A stretch of DNA of 64,000 bases from Conexibacter sp. DBS9H8 (GTDB lineage: Bacteria; Actinomycetota; Thermoleophilia; Solirubrobacterales; Solirubrobacteraceae), in NCBI RefSeq assembly GCF_023330685.1, contig NZ_CP097128.1:1116001-1180000 (forward strand), given 5' to 3'. The notes under the pieces are model-generated. The model was not told where the DNA came from, did no database searches, and saw only the letters and a program-made list of their open reading frames with translations. Position 1 is the stretch's first letter, and the number at the start of each line of letters is the position of its first letter. A program made the position numbers and the translations under genes. Of the stretch, positions 35,469-43,551 are shown one piece after another.

Positions 35469-38279
35469 TCAGTCTCGCTCGGTCCGATCTGCGATCAGCG
35501 CGCGCCGGGTGCTGACGCCCAGCTTGGCGTAGACGTGCCCGAGATGGTGTCCGACCGTCCTTGGCGAGAGCTGCAGCACCGCGGCGATCTGCGCGTTGCT
35601 CAATCCCTCTGCGGCGAGCCCGGCGACGCGCTGCTCCTGAGCGGTCAGCTCGGTGGAGTCGCGATCCCGTCGCCGGCGTCTGCCGCCAGCCGCCCCAAGC
35701 TCAGCGCGCGCGAGCCTTGCCGCTCGCTCGGAGCCGGTGCGCTCAGCAAGTGAGAGCGCAAGGCTCAGCGGCTCGCGCGCCTCACGCGGCCTGCCGCTGC
35801 GGCGGAGATACACGCCGTGGCTGATCAGCGCATCCGCGTGGTGGATCGGCATCGGCAGTTCGGCGAAGATTCCGAGCGCCGCCTCGAACCGCCGGTCGGC
35901 CTCCTGTAACCGCCCCTCGGCCGCGGCGATGCGCGCGTGTCCGAGCGCCAGGACGGCCCGTGGCCAGCGGCATGATAAGGGGTGGGCGAGCAGTTCGAGA
36001 TCTTCGATCAGCGCGCGCGCGCGGTCGACGCGCCCCGCGGAGAGGTGGGCTTCGATCCCGACGCTGGCCCACGGAACGATGCACGGCTCGCGCCATCCCG
36101 TCAGCTCTGCAATCTCGGCGGCGTGCACCATCGTGTCAGACGCGTGCTCGGGTTCGCCGGAGGCCAGCAGCCTTCTCGCATCGAGCAGGTCAAGCCAGAG
36201 CGATACCGGCGCGTAATACCGCGGCGGGTTCCCCGACGTGAAGGAGCGCAGCACCTCAAAGTGCGCGCGGGCGTCCTCATCGCGACCGAGTTCTGTCAGC
36301 AGCACGGCCTGGGCGAGGTCCATCCACGGAGCCATCGGCACGGCGCTCAGGGAGATCGCGCCCTGCACCAGCTCGAGTGCCTCGCGTGTACGCCCGAGCC
36401 TGTGAACGGCGTCGGCGTAGGCCCCAGCGAGGGCGTTGATCAAGATCGGGGCGCCATCTTCGATCGCCGCCGCGAACTCACGCTCGAACAGGTCTGTGGC
36501 ACCGGCAGGGTCCTCCAGCAGCTTGAACGTGTTCAGTGAATGAACCGCCATCGTCCAGGCCCACCCGCTGTCGCTCGGATCGGTCCGAGCCGACCAGCGC
36601 TTCGTCTCACGCGTGAGCAGCGCAACTCCGCATGGATCGCCCCCCATCAGCCTCGAATAGGCACTGAGGAACTCCAGTCGGGGACGGGTCGGAGCGTCAG
36701 CCCCCAGCAGCGCAAGCGCGCGCGAGGTGATCGTGATCACCCAGGGAATCGGTGAGGCCACGTGGCAGGTGACCGCCGCATCGGCGAGAGTCGCCGCTTC
36801 GACCGCCGGGCCGGCAAGGGTCGCAGCGGCCACCGCCTGATCGAAGAAACTCTCGGCCACCGCCGGGCGACCGGCGACCATCGCGCCTCGCCCGAGCAGC
36901 GCCAGGGCGCGCGCCCGCGCGCCGAGCTCGAGAGCGGGCCGTGCGAGAAGCCTCTCGCAGACCACGCGGGCAGCATCGATCTGAGCCCGCGCGGCGAGCG
37001 CGGACGCGTACTCGAGCAGAAGCTCGCCGTCTGCCGTGTCCTGGGCGAGCTCGGCGGCGCTCGCGAGATGCACGCAGGCAGCTTCCAGCGCCCCCTGGCC
37101 AAGCGCCGCCCGGCCTGCCCGCGCGGCGACTTGGACCGCTAAGGGGTCGCCGATCAACCTGCCCGCGGCCGCATGCGCGGCGGCAACGGCATCCGGTGCG
37201 CCGGCAGCGACCAGCAGCCGGAAGGCAGCCGCGTGAAGGCGCTCACGCTCAGAGAGCGGCTGGCTCTCCAGCAGCGCCTGAGCGAACAGCGGATGCACGA
37301 ATGCCGCTTCACCGGCGCCGAGATCATCGAGCAAGCGTGCCCGTACCAGGCGCATGTGCGCCGCCTGCGCGGCCACAGGATCGAGGTCAGCCAGCGCCGC
37401 TGCGACCTTGGGCGCGAACCGCACGCCGAAGATCGACGCCGCGTGCAGGTAACCAAACGCTTCATCACCAACCCCGGCGAACCGTTGCAGCAAAAACGCC
37501 CGCCCGAGCGTGCCTCCATGTCCAACATCCAGCGCCCCCCCGGCATTGAGGACCCAGGCCCCGGCCTCCAGTAGCAGCGGCGTGCCCGCGCACGCCCGCC
37601 ACAGCTGATCGCCCTGCCCCGCATCCAGCGGGCGTGACGCGATCCGGGCCACGAGCGCTTCGGAAGCCTGCGGGCTGAGCGCCTCCAGCTCCACCACTCG
37701 CGCGTGGCCGCTCACGACCAACTCCTGCACGAGTGCGGAGGCGGGATCAGACTCGGGCCGCAGCGAGCCGAGGACCAGAACGCGACTGGTCGTCAAACGT
37801 CGGCACAGGAAGCCCAACAGCGCGAGCGAGTCCGGGTCGCTCCAATGCAAGTCATCCAGCGCCAGAAACACCGGCGTGCGGGCTGCCAGCTCCCCCAGCC
37901 AGCGCAACGTTCGATAAAACCGTGCCGGCTGGCCACCGAGGCGCTCCAACCGCACCACATCCTCAACAGCAGCACCCCCCAACGCCACGACGGCCTGCGA
38001 GAACAGCCCAAACGGCAAGCCCACCTCCATCGGACTCCCAACGGCCGTGGCGATCCGAAACCCCTGCGCCCGAGCCGCCGCCGCGGCCGCCCCGAGGACC
38101 GACGTCTTGCCGATCCCGGCCGTACCGATCACGAACACGGACTCACCACCACCCCGCCCGACAGCGCTGATCGCATCCTCGATCGCGGTCAGCACCGCAT
38201 CACGCTCCAGCAGAAACTCGCCCCCGACCCCGGGTTCACGCCCCTCGATCATCTGGCGCAGGCCGCCGCGAGCAACCAT
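35469..38279 (-). CDS. LAL-type LuxR family transcriptional regulator with AAA ATPase domain
   Basis: 936 aa. An N-terminal ATPase domain has Walker A GTAGIGKTS near residue 52 and a Walker B segment FLALDDLHWSDPDSLALLG near residue 135. A long TPR-like helical middle follows (residues about 330-830), and a C-terminal LuxR HTH (LTAQEQRVAGLAAEGLSNAQ, then LSPRTVGHHLGHVYAKLGVS) occupies residues about 875-930. This is the layout of large ATP-binding LuxR (LAL/MalT-like) activators, which sense a ligand and switch on transcription. Target genes are not evident; the propeller genes downstream on the same strand are candidates only by position. ATG 38252 is an alternative start. Confidence 0.92.
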   Translation of the reverse strand: MVARGGLRQMIEGREPGVGGEFLLERDAVLTAIEDAISAVGRGGGESVFVIGTAGIGKTSVLGAAAAAARAQGFRIATAVGSPMEVGLPFGLFSQAVVALGGAAVEDVVRLERLGGQPARFYRTLRWLGELAARTPVFLALDDLHWSDPDSLALLGFLCRRLTTSRVLVLGSLRPESDPASALVQELVVSGHARVVELEALSPQASEALVARIASRPLDAGQGDQLWRACAGTPLLLEAGAWVLNAGGALDVGHGGTLGRAFLLQRFAGVGDEAFGYLHAASIFGVRFAPKVAAALADLDPVAAQAAHMRLVRARLLDDLGAGEAAFVHPLFAQALLESQPLSERERLHAAAFRLLVAAGAPDAVAAAHAAAGRLIGDPLAVQVAARAGRAALGQGALEAACVHLASAAELAQDTADGELLLEYASALAARAQIDAARVVCERLLARPALELGARARALALLGRGAMVAGRPAVAESFFDQAVAAATLAGPAVEAATLADAAVTCHVASPIPWVITITSRALALLGADAPTRPRLEFLSAYSRLMGGDPCGVALLTRETKRWSARTDPSDSGWAWTMAVHSLNTFKLLEDPAGATDLFEREFAAAIEDGAPILINALAGAYADAVHRLGRTREALELVQGAISLSAVPMAPWMDLAQAVLLTELGRDEDARAHFEVLRSFTSGNPPRYYAPVSLWLDLLDARRLLASGEPEHASDTMVHAAEIAELTGWREPCIVPWASVGIEAHLSAGRVDRARALIEDLELLAHPLSCRWPRAVLALGHARIAAAEGRLQEADRRFEAALGIFAELPMPIHHADALISHGVYLRRSGRPREAREPLSLALSLAERTGSERAARLARAELGAAGGRRRRRDRDSTELTAQEQRVAGLAAEGLSNAQIAAVLQLSPRTVGHHLGHVYAKLGVSTRRALIADRTERD

Positions 38280-38545
38280 CAGGGACGGATCCTAATCGCC
38301 CGATCATCACGCGCAGCTATTCCCTTCGCCGTAGTGAACCTCGAGGACGAGGGCCCAAAGTCAGCGGAGGCCGAAAGTCGGATCCTGGGCCATGTCCGGG
38401 ATCGGCGATCCGGCGATCCCGGACCTCTCCGCGGTCGCGGGGCGTTAGCTACGCTTGCCGCCAGCAGTGGTCGATCAGGAATTTGCTGTACCCGCGCTTC
38501 CAAGCATCGGATCGCGGGGCCGCCGAGTCCAGGAACCCTGCACAC

Positions 38546-38583
38546 GCCGACGTAGCTCAGCTGGTAGAGCACTTCACTCGTAA
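38546..38583 (+). pseudogene. 5' half of a tRNA-Thr(CGT) gene, ending at the anticodon loop
   Basis: Bases 38546-38583 fit tRNA positions 1-38: acceptor strand GCCGACG, D-arm GCTC...GAGC, anticodon 5' strand CTTCA and loop CTCGTAA with anticodon CGT. The following bases (AGCGCTACC) cannot pair with CTTCA, and I see no T-arm or 3' acceptor downstream. The break falls at the 3' edge of the anticodon loop, a favoured crossover region for tyrosine integrases at tRNA genes. It is therefore a likely scar of an integrated element, near the relaxase operon. Confidence 0.75.
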
Positions 38584-38587
38584 AGCG

Positions 38588-39123
38588 CTACCCCCATTTT
38601 GGGCCTGGAGCGCGAATCGCCTTTGTTTCGGCGGCATTTCCCGCGGGTGCAGGTGCTTTGGTGAGATGTCCGTGTACCCGGACGATCCATGAGAGGCCTT
38701 GAGAGGACAGCACTGGCCGTGAGTTGCTGCCCCAGTGCTGCCACGTTTCTCGCCCGTATGGCGCCGTGCTATCCGACCACCGGCGGACTTGTTCTGAGCA
38801 CGCCGACGTCCGGAGTAACTCGCTCAACGATGAAAGCGGTGGCGGACGCGTGCCCGAACGGGTCGCGCTCAAACCGAGGCGCAGCGGCTCTCCCTTGGCG
38901 CGGGAGGGTTCCAAGCTCGCGGTGCTGGCGAAGGAGCACAAGCGGCGGGTGCGAGATCGCTCGCGATCGATGGATTGCTCGGGGTCGATGGGGCCGCACG
39001 TTGCAGGCGCTGACGTTCGCGGCTGTGGCGACGAGCGGTTGCGCAATCCTCTGAAAGCGGCCGATAACACGCGCCAGATCGATCATGCAGTCGGACCGCG
39101 AGACGCTCGCATAGCCCGAGAGG
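38588..39123. other. No recognisable gene
   Basis: Several frames stay open here on both strands, but none has a recognisable domain or a good ribosome-binding site, and the composition is mixed. It may be decayed mobile-element sequence joining the tRNA remnant to the relaxase operon. The gap 38280-38545 upstream of the LuxR gene likewise shows nothing I can identify. Confidence 0.4.
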
Positions 39124-39951
39124 TCACCCAGAAAGAGAAGAGGAGGTGAGCCCCTCTTCGGACTCCGCTCTCGCGCTGACAGGGGTGTTGCCGTTTGGCA
39201 TGGCTCGTTTGGCGGTCTCCCGCCATGAGCGCCGCAGCTGCGCGATCGTCACGAGCTGCTGGGGATCAGCGTCAGCCGGCATCGAGCGGGGACGACGTAC
39301 CCGCCAACGGGGCGGCGCAAGAGCACGGCGGATCTCCTTGGAGAGCGGGGTGCCTGTCACCCCGTCCATATTCCGCAGCATGGAGCGCAAGCACAACGAG
39401 TATGTCGGCGCAGCTACCACCAAGCTGGCGAACAGCGCCGCGCTGGGGGCCATAGCTCTGCGCGGGCCGTCGGCGTTCCCAGCAAGCACCACCAGCACGT
39501 GATCGTGGAGCTTGGGCTCGCCAAACTGCGTGCTGTGGTGGCGGAATGCCGCCACGATGATCCCCTTGTCGCCGTTTCGGAGGGGCCCACCGAGCACGCT
39601 GAAGAGGGCCATCAGCTTGCAGGACAGCCCGATGGCCGCCGCGACGGACCGGCTCTGCGCCGCGTCGATGACGTCAGCGGGCCGTTCTCCGGCCAGAGCC
39701 CACGCCACGCCGAAGCGGGCTGGCGCGGTGAACGTGAGCTCGAACCCCGCGGCCCGGCGCCGTCCTATCGCTGATCGCACGCCAGGCTCGCCGCCTCCCA
39801 CGAGCGCCTCGAGTTCGCCCGCGGCGATCTCTGCGCTCCCCGGCGGAACCTGTTGTCCTCGCCTCACCCAACGAGGTGAGGGTTCCCCGGCCGCCACGCA
39901 AGCCCAGTACCCGCCCAGCCGAGCCGGCTCGAGCCGAGCGAGCCTGATCAT
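39124..39951 (-). CDS. Small TrwC/MobF relaxase-domain protein
   Basis: 275 aa. It aligns by eye with the N-terminal relaxase domain of TrwC/MobF proteins: GFELTFTAPARFGVAWALAG near residue 70 (family GxDLTFSAPKSVSVLW), and AAFRHHSTQFGEPKLHDHVL near residue 135 with the metal-binding HxH. The usual paired N-terminal tyrosines are reduced to one (GGYWA, near residue 15). Family members are normally 900 aa or more with a RecD-like helicase; none is present here. It starts within the stop of the preceding gene (ATGA). It may be a mobilisation remnant or a relaxase fold used for something else. Confidence 0.65.
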   Translation of the reverse strand: MIRLARLEPARLGGYWACVAAGEPSPRWVRRGQQVPPGSAEIAAGELEALVGGGEPGVRSAIGRRRAAGFELTFTAPARFGVAWALAGERPADVIDAAQSRSVAAAIGLSCKLMALFSVLGGPLRNGDKGIIVAAFRHHSTQFGEPKLHDHVLVVLAGNADGPRRAMAPSAALFASLVVAAPTYSLCLRSMLRNMDGVTGTPLSKEIRRALAPPRWRVRRPRSMPADADPQQLVTIAQLRRSWRETAKRAMPNGNTPVSARAESEEGLTSSSLSG

Positions 39952-40211
39952 CGCGATACCAACGGTTGGGCCGGAGGGTCGGGAGACGCACTCACCGGAT
40001 CGCGCTGTCGCTCGGGCCGCGCGTCACTCACGGCCGGACCCTGCGCTGGCTCGGGAACGTCGGAGCGGACCTGGTCTGCTGCTATGGGGCCCTTGAGCAG
40101 CCGGCGTATGCTTCGGCGCGCTCGGCGACTGTATACCGCCACCACCGCGAGCGCTCCAGCGCCGCCGCCGGCGGCGGCGCTTGCCCCAGCTACCACCATC
40201 GGCAGGCACAT
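39948..40211 (-). CDS. Small single-pass membrane protein in the MerR-relaxase operon
   Basis: 87 aa from ATG 40211. One transmembrane helix (residues about 4-27, PMVVAGASAAAGGGAGALAV) is followed by an Arg-rich stretch (YSRRARRSIRRLLKG) and a polar tail. Its ATG overlaps the stop of the upstream Cys-rich gene (TAATG) and its TGA overlaps the relaxase ATG, which indicates translational coupling. No family is recognised. Confidence 0.55.
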   Translation of the reverse strand: MCLPMVVAGASAAAGGGAGALAVVAVYSRRARRSIRRLLKGPIAADQVRSDVPEPAQGPAVSDARPERQRDPVSASPDPPAQPLVSR

Positions 40212-40495
40212 TAGACGACCCTTTCGGTGTCGCCAAGACCTCCGCACAAGGCGCGGTGGCCGGCCAGCCGCAGACGCGTGCCCTGCCAGAGCGCAATGCG
40301 GTTTGGCGCCCGCAGGGCCAGCACAGCTGGCCGGCGCGTTCGACCGGAGCGCTCATCTCCTTCGGCCGGATCGCGCGCCTCGCCGCAGCCGCAAGCGCCG
40401 CCGCAGCCGCACCCGCAGTCGGAGGCGGTTTGAGCGAGTGTTTTAGACTCCACCTCCGGCGTCATCGTAGTGGTCGAGTTGCAGCATTCACACAT
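40211..40495 (-). CDS. Cys-rich small protein, possible metal binder
   Basis: 94 aa with cysteines crowded in the first 40 residues: MCECCNS, then CGCGCGGACGCGE. The rest is Arg/Ala-rich with two more Cys. The pattern suggests binding of soft metals, metallothionein-like, but no family is recognised. The gene overlaps the MerR-type gene by 8 bp and the next gene by 1 bp, supporting both this frame and a common operon. The C-terminal half is less convincing as protein than the N-terminal half. Confidence 0.55.
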   Translation of the reverse strand: MCECCNSTTTMTPEVESKTLAQTASDCGCGCGGACGCGEARDPAEGDERSGRTRRPAVLALRAPNRIALWQGTRLRLAGHRALCGGLGDTERVV

Positions 40496-40937
40496 GCAGG
40501 TCTTCCTTTCCGTTGTTGATCTGAAGAAGCGGAACGTCGCTCAAGCAGCCGCAGAAGGCGCCGTGACCCTGACAGCCGCAGCCGCCGCCGTCGCCCTCGG
40601 CGTAATCGACAAGATGCTGACGAAACGCGCTGAGCTCCCCGATCCGCTGGTCAATCTCGGCCACCTTTTCGGAGAGCAGGCGCTGCAGCTCGGGCACGAC
40701 CTGCCCGCAGCAGCCGCTCTCGGCAGCGGCGATCAGCTGCCGGACCTCCTCAAGGCTGAAGCCGAGCGCCTTGGCCTGACGAACGAAGCGCAGCTTGCCC
40801 TCAGCCTCGGCGTCATAGAGCCGATACCCGGCATCGCTGCGCGCCGACGGCGACACCAAACCGATGCTGTCGTAGTAGCGCACGGTGCGACTCGGCAGCC
40901 CCACCGCCGCGGCAATCTGGGTGACCGTCCGTTCCAC
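40488..40937 (-). CDS. MerR-family metal-responsive regulator
   Basis: 149 aa from GTG 40937 (GTG 40943 would overlap the promoter). The N-terminal MerR helix-turn-helix is clear: TVTQIAAAVGLPSRTVRYYD and YRLYDAEAEGKLRFVRQAKA. A dimerisation helix starts after the Cys pair SGCCGQVVPELQ near residue 75. The C-terminal loop is very Cys-rich: GGGCGCQGHGAFCGC near residue 120. This layout (one Cys region before the helix, a Cys cluster after it) is that of thiol-binding metal sensors such as Hg, Cd, Pb or Cu responders; which metal is unknown. It heads an operon of four overlapping genes and has a classical MerR promoter. Confidence 0.87.
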   Translation of the reverse strand: MERTVTQIAAAVGLPSRTVRYYDSIGLVSPSARSDAGYRLYDAEAEGKLRFVRQAKALGFSLEEVRQLIAAAESGCCGQVVPELQRLLSEKVAEIDQRIGELSAFRQHLVDYAEGDGGGCGCQGHGAFCGCLSDVPLLQINNGKEDLHV

Positions 40938-40943
40938 ACACAC

Positions 40944-40975
40944 ACAATAAGCCTGACACTCGGGTGTCAGGTCAA
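40944..40975 (-). promoter_or_regulatory. MerR-type promoter/operator with 20-bp spacer
   Basis: On the minus strand TTGACC (40975-40970) and TATTGT (40949-40944) are 20 bp apart, longer than the usual 17. A palindrome, CCTGACAC-N4-GTGTCAGG (40952-40971), lies mostly in the spacer. This is the hallmark of MerR-controlled promoters, where the bound activator twists DNA to realign the -35 and -10. The predicted transcription start coincides with GTG 40937, so the mRNA may be leaderless. Confidence 0.82.
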
Positions 40976-41196
40976 GCCGAATTCATCCGCGACAGAATAA
41001 TGTCCGCGCGCGACGCGATCCCAAGCAGGCTCTTCGGGCGTCTCAAGCGGGCTCTCTCTTCGGGCGGCGTAGCCGCCGGGATGAGTCGGCTCACGGTACG
41101 ACGTACCAGGGGCCGTGGTGGGCCGACAACGTGATCGGGGGCATCGTGCGCCCTCGCGAGCATTGCGATAAAGACCGTCGTACTGCTGCTCCGCAC
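40972..41196 (-). pseudogene. Possible 3' fragment of a CBS-domain gene
   Basis: The last residues of this 74-aa frame (KSLLGIASRADIILSRM) resemble the end of a CBS domain (family pattern VGIVSRADLL). The N-terminal part shows nothing. The stop codon overlaps the -35 box of the merR promoter. Weak evidence; it could be chance. The rest of 41200-41315 holds nothing I recognise. Confidence 0.22.
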
Positions 41197-41319
41197 TCGG
41201 AGCGGCGGAGGAGACTGTCGGTCCGGAGACTTGCGAAAGGAGGCCAGCGGCTGCCCGTGGCGCTCGCTTTCACACCAGCACTCACATCCAGCCGATTCGA
41301 CCGCGCGACCTGCTCACCG

Positions 41320-41530
41320 CGGAGGCTGTTTCATGAAGGTTTGTCCGGGCCGGGGAAGACGATTCCGGGCATGGCTCAGAACTTCATTGCTGTGGACCGG
41401 GATCAGGCGTTTTTGTTGTTGCCGCCGTCGTTGCGGGAGTGGCTGCCCGAGGGGCATCTGGCGTGGTGTCTGCTGGTCCTCTACCGCGAGGCGAACAGAG
41501 CCCTGCTCCGCGCGGAGGCTATTTCGTAAA
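41320..41530 (+). pseudogene. IS1182-like transposase N-terminal fragment
   Basis: From ATG 41371 the frame reads AQNFIAVDRDQAFLL and SLREWLPEGHLAW, the characteristic beginning of IS1182-family transposases. After about 36 residues it diverges (LLVLYREANRALL) and stops at 41529. A 19-bp end-like sequence GCGGAGGCTRTTTCRTRAA occurs at 41320-41338 and again, in direct orientation, at 41512-41530. The fragment is a dead remnant, probably cut by a later insertion or deletion. Confidence 0.65.
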
Positions 41531-41673
41531 CGGCTGGCGAGCTGGCCCCAATCTCATCGCGAACGCTGGCTGACCATCCGGGCGCCTCGCCGAGCCATCA
41601 ATGCCGCAGCCAAGCCCTGGCGATGGGCTCACGCCGAGGCCAGATCTCGCGCAGCTCCCTATAGGTGTATATT

Positions 41674-41685
41674 GCATCTAGATGC
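41674..41685. promoter_or_regulatory. Palindrome over the start codon of the second padR-like gene
   Basis: GCATCTAGATGC is a perfect 12-bp palindrome that contains the ATG at 41682. TATATT at about 41668-41673 is a plausible -10 box, giving a very short or absent leader. The site would suit autorepression. Confidence 0.45.
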
Positions 41686-42134
41686 CGAGAACGCGAGCGA
41701 CCCAGGGTGGAGAAGAAGGCCCGTCAGAGCATGGGCGCGGTCGGGGTGGTTGGCGGTTCATCACGCCCGCGGTCTTGTTGCTGTTGGCTGGGGCGCCCGC
41801 GCATGGTTATGACTTGTTGGCGCGTATGGCCGAGGTGTTTCCTCGGTCAGGCGGCCTGCCGGATCCCGGCACGTTTTATCGGGTGCTGCGGGGCATGGAG
41901 AGCGAGGGATCGGTCGTGTCCTCGTGGGAGACCCCGAGCGCGGGTCCCGCGCGTCGGGTCTACACGATCACCGACAACGGACGCGAACAGCTCGACGGCT
42001 GGGTGCTGTCGCTGCAGCGGGATATCGAAGCGATGAGCAACTTCCTGCGCGCCTACCACGCGTTGGCTGGCGACCGGCGAACCGACGCACCAGACCAAGC
42101 CGGCAATCCCCCTACCCCGAGGAGTTCCTTGTGA
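41682..42134 (+). CDS. PadR family transcriptional regulator
   Basis: 150 aa. After a polar N-terminal extension, the winged helix begins at about residue 27 (ITPAVLLLLAGAPAHGYDLL) and continues with LPDPGTFYRVLRGMESEGSV and RRVYTITDNGREQLDGWV. A short C-terminal helix follows. PadR genes are often followed by the transporter they control; here the next gene overlaps by 4 bp (GTGA) but is cut off by the IS after 28 bases. The regulator may now be an orphan. Confidence 0.82.
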   Translation: MPRTRATQGGEEGPSEHGRGRGGWRFITPAVLLLLAGAPAHGYDLLARMAEVFPRSGGLPDPGTFYRVLRGMESEGSVVSSWETPSAGPARRVYTITDNGREQLDGWVLSLQRDIEAMSNFLRAYHALAGDRRTDAPDQAGNPPTPRSSL

Positions 42135-42158
42135 TCCCGTTGAACATGAGCTTTTTCT
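42131..42158 (+). pseudogene. Start of a gene destroyed by ISL3 copy 2
   Basis: GTG 42131 overlaps the padR stop (GTGA) and reads IPLNMSFF before the IS boundary at 42158; inside the IS it stops at once. The coupled arrangement implies the lost gene was the PadR partner, plausibly a membrane protein. Nothing else of it remains here. Confidence 0.55.
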
Positions 42159-43551
42159 GGGTCTTGTGACGTTTTCGTGGGTCAGTTCACCCGTCCTGGC
42201 AGTGGCGGGCAGAGCCCTGAGAGCGTGAGCATCGCCAACGCGATCAGCGCGTGAGCGGAGTGGAACCCGTATGCGCGCCGGGTGATCAGACGGATCTGGG
42301 TGTTGATCTGCTCAACCCGGGCGTTGGACAGTCCGAGACGGACCGCGGCGAGAATCCCGTCCCGCTGGGCTTTGATCGTTCTGGCGAGCTTGCAGAACGC
42401 TGGCAGCCGACATCGCCGCGCCCAGGACAGCCAGCCGTCCAGCAGCCGTTCGGCCTCCTCGGGCGTGTCGGCCTGATAGATCTGGCGCAACTGTTCTTTG
42501 AGCAGATAGGCGCGGTAGAGCGGCCCGTTGAGCTTCTGGATCTCAGACAGCTTGGCGACTTGGCGGTCGGTGAGGTGCTCAGGGTTCTTCCAGACACAGA
42601 ATCGGGCGCCCTTGAGGTCCTTGGCCAGGGTCAGGTTCTTCTCGCGTCGCGCGTCGCGCCAGAGCTCGCGGCGGACCTCATCGAGCGCGTCGGTCGCGAG
42701 TGCGATCACGTGGAACGGGTCCACGCACCGCTCCGCCCACGGGACCCGTTCAGCGACCGCGGAGCTGATCCAGCCGGCCATGTCACAGCTCACCGATTCG
42801 ATCTCTTTGCAGCGTTCTTCGCCAAGCTGGTCAAAGAACGCGAGCACGGTCCGGCGGTCACGGCCGGGGGCGGCCCACACCAGCCGGCCGGTGTGGTGGT
42901 CAACGACAACGGTGAGGTATCTCTGACCGCGCTGGTGGCTGATCTCATCGATCCCGATGCTCTTGAGCCCCGCCAGCAGATCAACGCTCAACCCCGCTTC
43001 GCCGCAGACGCGTTCCAGGATCGTGCCGACAGACCGCCAGGAGCAGCGCATCAGCTCAGCGACAGCCTTCTTGGAGCAGTTCACCGCCAGCCAGGCGCAT
43101 TGATCCTCAAAGGCGCGGGTGAAGCGGCTGTCATGGCGTGCCCACGGGACACGGGCGACGACAACCCCGTGACGGGCACAGGACACGCGCGGGGCGTCAG
43201 CCTCGATCCAACAGAAGCTGGTCCCGAGGTCCATCGCCCGCCAGCGCCGCCGTCCGCCACCACGGTCAAAGCGCCCAGACCGCCGGCCACAGATCCCACA
43301 GCGGTCCCGTTGACGCCAGCCCGGCCGGACCGACACGACGACCTCTACTTCCTCCCCAGCGTCGTTGACTGTCACGTCCTCGATCACCGCCCCGCGCAGC
43401 CCAAGCAGCCGCGCCCATATTCTGATGCTGCGCACGTCTCGTTTCGCCTCCAGTCGATCCCAGCCTTCGAACAGCCGGAAAGGCTAGAAGCGACGGGGCG
43501 TGCGCCCCATTCTCAGCCAGTCACCGCACCCACGAGAACGTCACAAGCGCC
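42159..43551 (-). mobile_element. ISL3-family insertion sequence, copy 2 (complete, 1393 bp, inverted)
   Basis: Same length and ends as copy 1, and every translated frame compared is identical, so the copies are near or fully identical in DNA. It lies in the opposite orientation. The 8 bases on each side (CTTTTTCT left, AAGTTTGC right) do not match, so no target duplication remains. Both flanking genes are cut at the boundary, which indicates loss of adjacent DNA after insertion. Confidence 0.95.
42182..43435 (-). CDS. ISL3-family transposase (copy 2)
   Basis: 417 aa, identical in sequence to the transposase at 32685-33938, with intact zinc-binding Cys motifs and DDE core. A recent transposition from one copy to the other, or gene conversion between them, explains the identity. 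Confidence 0.95.
   Translation of the reverse strand: MRSIRIWARLLGLRGAVIEDVTVNDAGEEVEVVVSVRPGWRQRDRCGICGRRSGRFDRGGGRRRWRAMDLGTSFCWIEADAPRVSCARHGVVVARVPWARHDSRFTRAFEDQCAWLAVNCSKKAVAELMRCSWRSVGTILERVCGEAGLSVDLLAGLKSIGIDEISHQRGQRYLTVVVDHHTGRLVWAAPGRDRRTVLAFFDQLGEERCKEIESVSCDMAGWISSAVAERVPWAERCVDPFHVIALATDALDEVRRELWRDARREKNLTLAKDLKGARFCVWKNPEHLTDRQVAKLSEIQKLNGPLYRAYLLKEQLRQIYQADTPEEAERLLDGWLSWARRCRLPAFCKLARTIKAQRDGILAAVRLGLSNARVEQINTQIRLITRRAYGFHSAHALIALAMLTLSGLCPPLPGRVN

Noticed and set aside
38546-38700. Group I intron in the anticodon loop of the tRNA
   Set aside because: No 3' half of the tRNA (T-arm, acceptor) was found downstream and no intron core is visible.
38724-39149. Open frame between the tRNA remnant and the relaxase gene
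   Set aside because: No ribosome-binding site, no domain and no coding-like composition; treated as non-coding.
32569-43551. Composite transposon built from the two inverted ISL3 copies
   Set aside because: Copy 1 has a perfect target duplication around itself alone and its right flank is the continuation of the interrupted gene. The DNA between the copies is therefore not a transposed cargo.
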